Assembly (NCBI GenBank): GCA_035551575.1
Contig: DASZNJ010000290.1
Coordinates: forward strand, 1 to 8,023
Source: JABFXC01 sp035551575
Lineage (GTDB): Bacteria; Gemmatimonadota; Gemmatimonadetes; Gemmatimonadales; Gemmatimonadaceae
Length of the DNA: 8,023 nt
Direction of reading: 5' to 3'
This document shows, one piece after another, positions 6,426 through 8,023 of the stretch. Under the pieces are notes generated by a model that was not told where the DNA came from, searched no databases, and saw nothing but the letters and a program-made list of their open reading frames with translations. The position numbers and the translations under genes were made by a program. The stretch's first letter is position 1. Every line of letters begins with the position of its first letter.

Positions 6426-6920
6426 CCCGGCATCCCCCTCGTCGAACATCACGTTCAACGACCGCGATTGGCAGTGGTCGCCGCAGCCGAGCATGTAGCG
6501 GTTGCGGGCGAACCAGCGGTAGAACTTCTCGGCGAGCGGGCGGACGAAGGGGATGCTGAAGATCCAGGAGAGCAGCTTCCCCTTCGGCAGGATGTCGAGG
6601 ATGTGCTCGATCGCCGCTGCTCCCTGCCAGGTTCTGCCGTCGGCGCGGATCAGCTGCACCGACTCGGTGTAGGCGCGAGCGGGGATCCAGGGGAAGCGTG
6701 CGTGCACGCCCGGCTGCTGCGAGGGAACGATCTCCAGCTGTCGCGTGCGATCCCACGTGCGGAGCAGCTTCACCAGCCGGTTGCAGACCTTGCAGAAGCC
6801 GTCGTAGACCACGGTGTACGGGCGGTTCAATGGCGGCGCGGAGGTGAACGTCGTCACCGGTTCGCCCTGTACGGTGAAGAGGACCACCGGGACGGTTGTC
6901 GTCGCCGCTGGCGCGGTCAT
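6420..6920 (-). CDS. DCC-family (DUF393) thiol-disulfide oxidoreductase-like protein
   Basis: This 166-residue protein belongs to the DCC family, small thioredoxin-like proteins named after the conserved Asp-Cys-Cys motif. Here it is YDGFCKVCNRLVKLL (39-53), with D40, C43 and C46. The fold continues through LEIVPSQQ (62-69) and the late AEKFYRWFARNRY (130-142). About 33 residues precede the domain. A second cysteine pair, CGDHC (C146, C150), lies near the C-terminus and could form another disulfide or metal site. The start at ATG 6920 overlaps the OsmC stop (ATGA), with a GAGG 4 bases upstream. The frame is open much further upstream, but that extension lies over the OsmC gene and is Arg/Pro-rich noise. 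Members are presumed redox proteins, and their substrates are largely unknown. Pairing with OsmC suggests thiol or peroxide stress. Confidence 0.87.
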   Translation of the reverse strand: MTAPAATTTVPVVLFTVQGEPVTTFTSAPPLNRPYTVVYDGFCKVCNRLVKLLRTWDRTRQLEIVPSQQPGVHARFPWIPARAYTESVQLIRADGRTWQGAAAIEHILDILPKGKLLSWIFSIPFVRPLAEKFYRWFARNRYMLGCGDHCQSRSLNVMFDEGDAGR

Positions 6921-7315
6921 GCGGCCTCGATCGCCACCGTCGGCGGGTGGAGCAGGGTCTCGTGCACCGTGCACATCGCGGCCACGCGCTTCGCGGCAGC
7001 GAGGCGCGCGGGGGGCAGCGACGGCCAGTGAAAGGTCAGCGTCAGCTGCTGGACGCGGTGCGGCTCCTCGGAGAATGTCCACGCGACGTCGATGTGCATC
7101 CCGTCGACCGGGAGGTCGGCGTGGGTCGCCCAGGAGTAGAGTACGGAGAAAGTGCAGTAGGCGAGGGAGCTGCCGAGCATGTGAAAGGGCGAGTACTGGC
7201 GGTCGGGAGTCGGCGCCTCGATCGTCATCGGCCCGTCTGTCGGCTCCAGCCTGACACTGTTTTCCCCGGTGAGTGTGATCTTCACGGAAACGATCTCGCG
7301 GTTGAAGTCGTACAC
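6917..7315 (-). CDS. OsmC/Ohr-family peroxide-detoxifying protein
   Basis: This protein of about 132 residues belongs to the OsmC family, cytosolic thiol-dependent peroxidases acting mainly on organic hydroperoxides and other reactive species. Family features are SPFHMLGSSLAYCTFSVL (residues about 42-59), with the peroxidatic Cys54, and RVAAMCTVHETL (110-121), with the resolving Cys115. The second matches the usual CPVHRTL pattern with Pro changed to Thr. The start is uncertain. I chose GTG at 7315, which gives the normal family length and a short lead-in. GTG at 7285 would give 122 residues. The upstream TTG at 7414 would overlap the divergent gene and add an Arg/Gly-rich stretch unlike the family. 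The stop overlaps the ATG of the DCC gene by four bases, so the pair is probably co-translated. The E. coli YhfA-type subgroup is another possible placement. Confidence 0.88.
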   Translation of the reverse strand: MYDFNREIVSVKITLTGENSVRLEPTDGPMTIEAPTPDRQYSPFHMLGSSLAYCTFSVLYSWATHADLPVDGMHIDVAWTFSEEPHRVQQLTLTFHWPSLPPARLAAAKRVAAMCTVHETLLHPPTVAIEAA

Positions 7316-7407
7316 CGGTAGTTTTCCCGGCGAGCCCCGGCGCAGGGTGCAAGGACTGCTCCAGCCACCGCTCGCGCCCCGATGGTAAACGCCCAACCCG
7401 GAAACCC
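7316..7407. promoter_or_regulatory. Divergent intergenic region between OsmC and the membrane protein
   Basis: This gap of about 92 bp should hold the promoters of the OsmC-DCC pair and the membrane protein gene. A minus-strand TACCAT (7387-7382) resembles a -10 box in four of six positions, but no -35 box stands at proper spacing. I see no clear OhrR- or OxyR-like operator. Confidence 0.25.
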
Positions 7408-7992
7408 GTGCCAACGCTCGGCGACCTCCACCTCCTGATCAATCACTTCCCGGTGATCCTCACCGTCGTCGGCACCGCGATCGCGGTGCTCGCGCTGATC
7501 ACGCGCAAGCGCGGCGTATGGCTGTACGCGACGGCGACACTCTTCCTCGGCGGGCTCGCGGCGGTCCCGACCTTCTTCACGGGCGAGCCGGCGGAGGAGC
7601 AGATCGAGGACAGCTGGTACGTGACGCGCCAGGCGATTCACGCCCACCAGGAAGCGGCCGACTTCGCGGTCTGGGGGCTCGTCATCATGGGACTGATCGC
7701 CGGCTACGCCTGGTGGCGCGCCTGGCGCCGCGAGACCGTGGTCGTGGCCGGGGCGGTGCATACCGATCGCGGCGACGTGCCGACCGAGGCGATGGTGCGG
7801 GCGCACGGCGGCCTCCCGCTGTGGCTGCGCGGTCTGGTCGTCGCCAGCGCGCTGGCCGGGCTCGGGCTCGTCTACCGGACGGCGTCGTTAGGCGGCGACA
7901 TCGTCCATCATTCGACCGTCCTCCAGTCGACGCCTCGCCCGGCGTCGGTCCCGGCGCCCCCGGCCGGCGGCGGCGAGGGAGCCGAGCGTTAG
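7408..7992 (+). CDS. DUF2231-like four-helix membrane protein
   Basis: This 194-residue inner-membrane protein has four predicted helices at about 13-31, 37-57, 86-104 and 139-158. The opening DLHLLINHFPVIL (6-18) matches the LHPxLVHFP signature of DUF2231-type proteins. The FFTGEPAEEQIE segment (56-67), the IHAHQEAADF segment (77-86, with H78 and H80) and the closing ASLGGDIVHHS (159-169) also fit. Several of these histidines (H8, H13, H78, H80, H167, H168) lie at membrane edges and could bind haem or metal, but this is inference. The tail (172-194) is Pro/Ala/Gly-rich and probably disordered. The start is GTG at 7408. No earlier start exists in frame, the first ATG is far inside TM3, and only a weak GGAAA precedes it. 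It diverges from the OsmC-DCC pair. Its molecular role is unknown. Confidence 0.72.
   Translation: MPTLGDLHLLINHFPVILTVVGTAIAVLALITRKRGVWLYATATLFLGGLAAVPTFFTGEPAEEQIEDSWYVTRQAIHAHQEAADFAVWGLVIMGLIAGYAWWRAWRRETVVVAGAVHTDRGDVPTEAMVRAHGGLPLWLRGLVVASALAGLGLVYRTASLGGDIVHHSTVLQSTPRPASVPAPPAGGGEGAER
7886..7893 (+). repeat. CGTTAGGC octamer, copy 4
   Basis: Exact copy on the plus strand inside the membrane protein gene, giving TCG TTA GGC (Ser-Leu-Gly, Leu161 by TTA). It lies within an imperfect inverted repeat: GGACG (7877-7881) and GTCG (7884-7887) pair with CGAC (7896-7899) and CGTCC (7902-7906). The arms are separated by a 2x2 internal loop, and TTAGGCGG forms the terminal loop. Confidence 0.55.
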
Positions 7993-8001
7993 GCGCGCTC
8001 G
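7983..8001 (+). repeat. Stem-loop at the end of the membrane protein gene, with CGTTAGGC copy 5
   Basis: CGAGCG (7983-7988) pairs with CGCTCG (7996-8001) around a 7-base loop, TTAGGCG. The octamer CGTTAGGC is at 7987-7994 and contains the TAG stop codon (7990-7992). There is no T-run downstream, so it is not a classical intrinsic terminator, although its position at the gene end fits transcript-end processing or stalling. The remaining bases to 8023 hold nothing I can identify. Confidence 0.4.
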
Positions 8002-8023
8002 CCGGCGGGAACGAAGAAGCGGG

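Noticed and set aside
7316..7414. TTG start of OsmC at 7414
   Set aside because: It would overlap the start of the divergent gene and add 33 residues unlike the family.
6921..7442. Upstream extension of the DCC frame to a start at 7442
   Set aside because: The 174 extra residues are Arg/Pro-rich and lie out of frame over the OsmC gene. The ATG at 6920 overlaps the OsmC stop exactly.

Overview
This window comes from a high-GC bacterium. Most third codon positions are G or C, and TTA/TAA triplets are almost absent. A lipoprotein with a clear lipobox and a two-membrane-pass chemoreceptor indicate a diderm-type, probably motile cell. No marker here fixes the taxonomy. The general look, including a recurring CGTTAGGC octamer, reminds me of soil phyla such as Gemmatimonadota, but that is an impression.

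Minus-strand block (right to left, 4697 down to the left edge): a LivJ/LivK-type substrate-binding lipoprotein (4697-3585); a chemoreceptor (MCP) whose GTG start overlaps the lipoprotein's stop by four bases (3588-1729); after a 42-bp gap, queC (1686-976) and queE (979-332), again overlapping by four bases; then, after 56 bp, the start of a secreted protein that runs off the left edge (275-1). QueC and QueE are the last and the middle enzymes of the route from 6-carboxytetrahydropterin to preQ0, the precursor of queuosine and other 7-deazaguanines. The lipoprotein and MCP look like a ligand-sensing pair, because no ABC-transporter permease or ATPase lies next to them in the window.

Plus-strand gene: diverging from the lipoprotein across about 120 bp is a 529-residue protein with an N-terminal NAD(P)-binding atypical SDR domain and a C-terminal domain that I only tentatively relate to DUF1990 (4821-6410). 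It ends 9 bp from a convergent minus-strand pair.

Right end: an OsmC-family peroxide-detoxifying protein (7315-6917) overlaps by four bases a DCC-family (DUF393) thiol-disulfide protein (6920-6420), giving a small thiol-redox operon. A four-helix DUF2231-like membrane protein (7408-7992) diverges from it.

The observations most worth following up are the coupled binding lipoprotein and chemoreceptor, the five exact copies of CGTTAGGC (which hold the only two in-frame TTA codons and two of the stop codons), and the coupled OsmC/DCC pair. I see no CRISPR array, insertion sequence, tRNA or rRNA.
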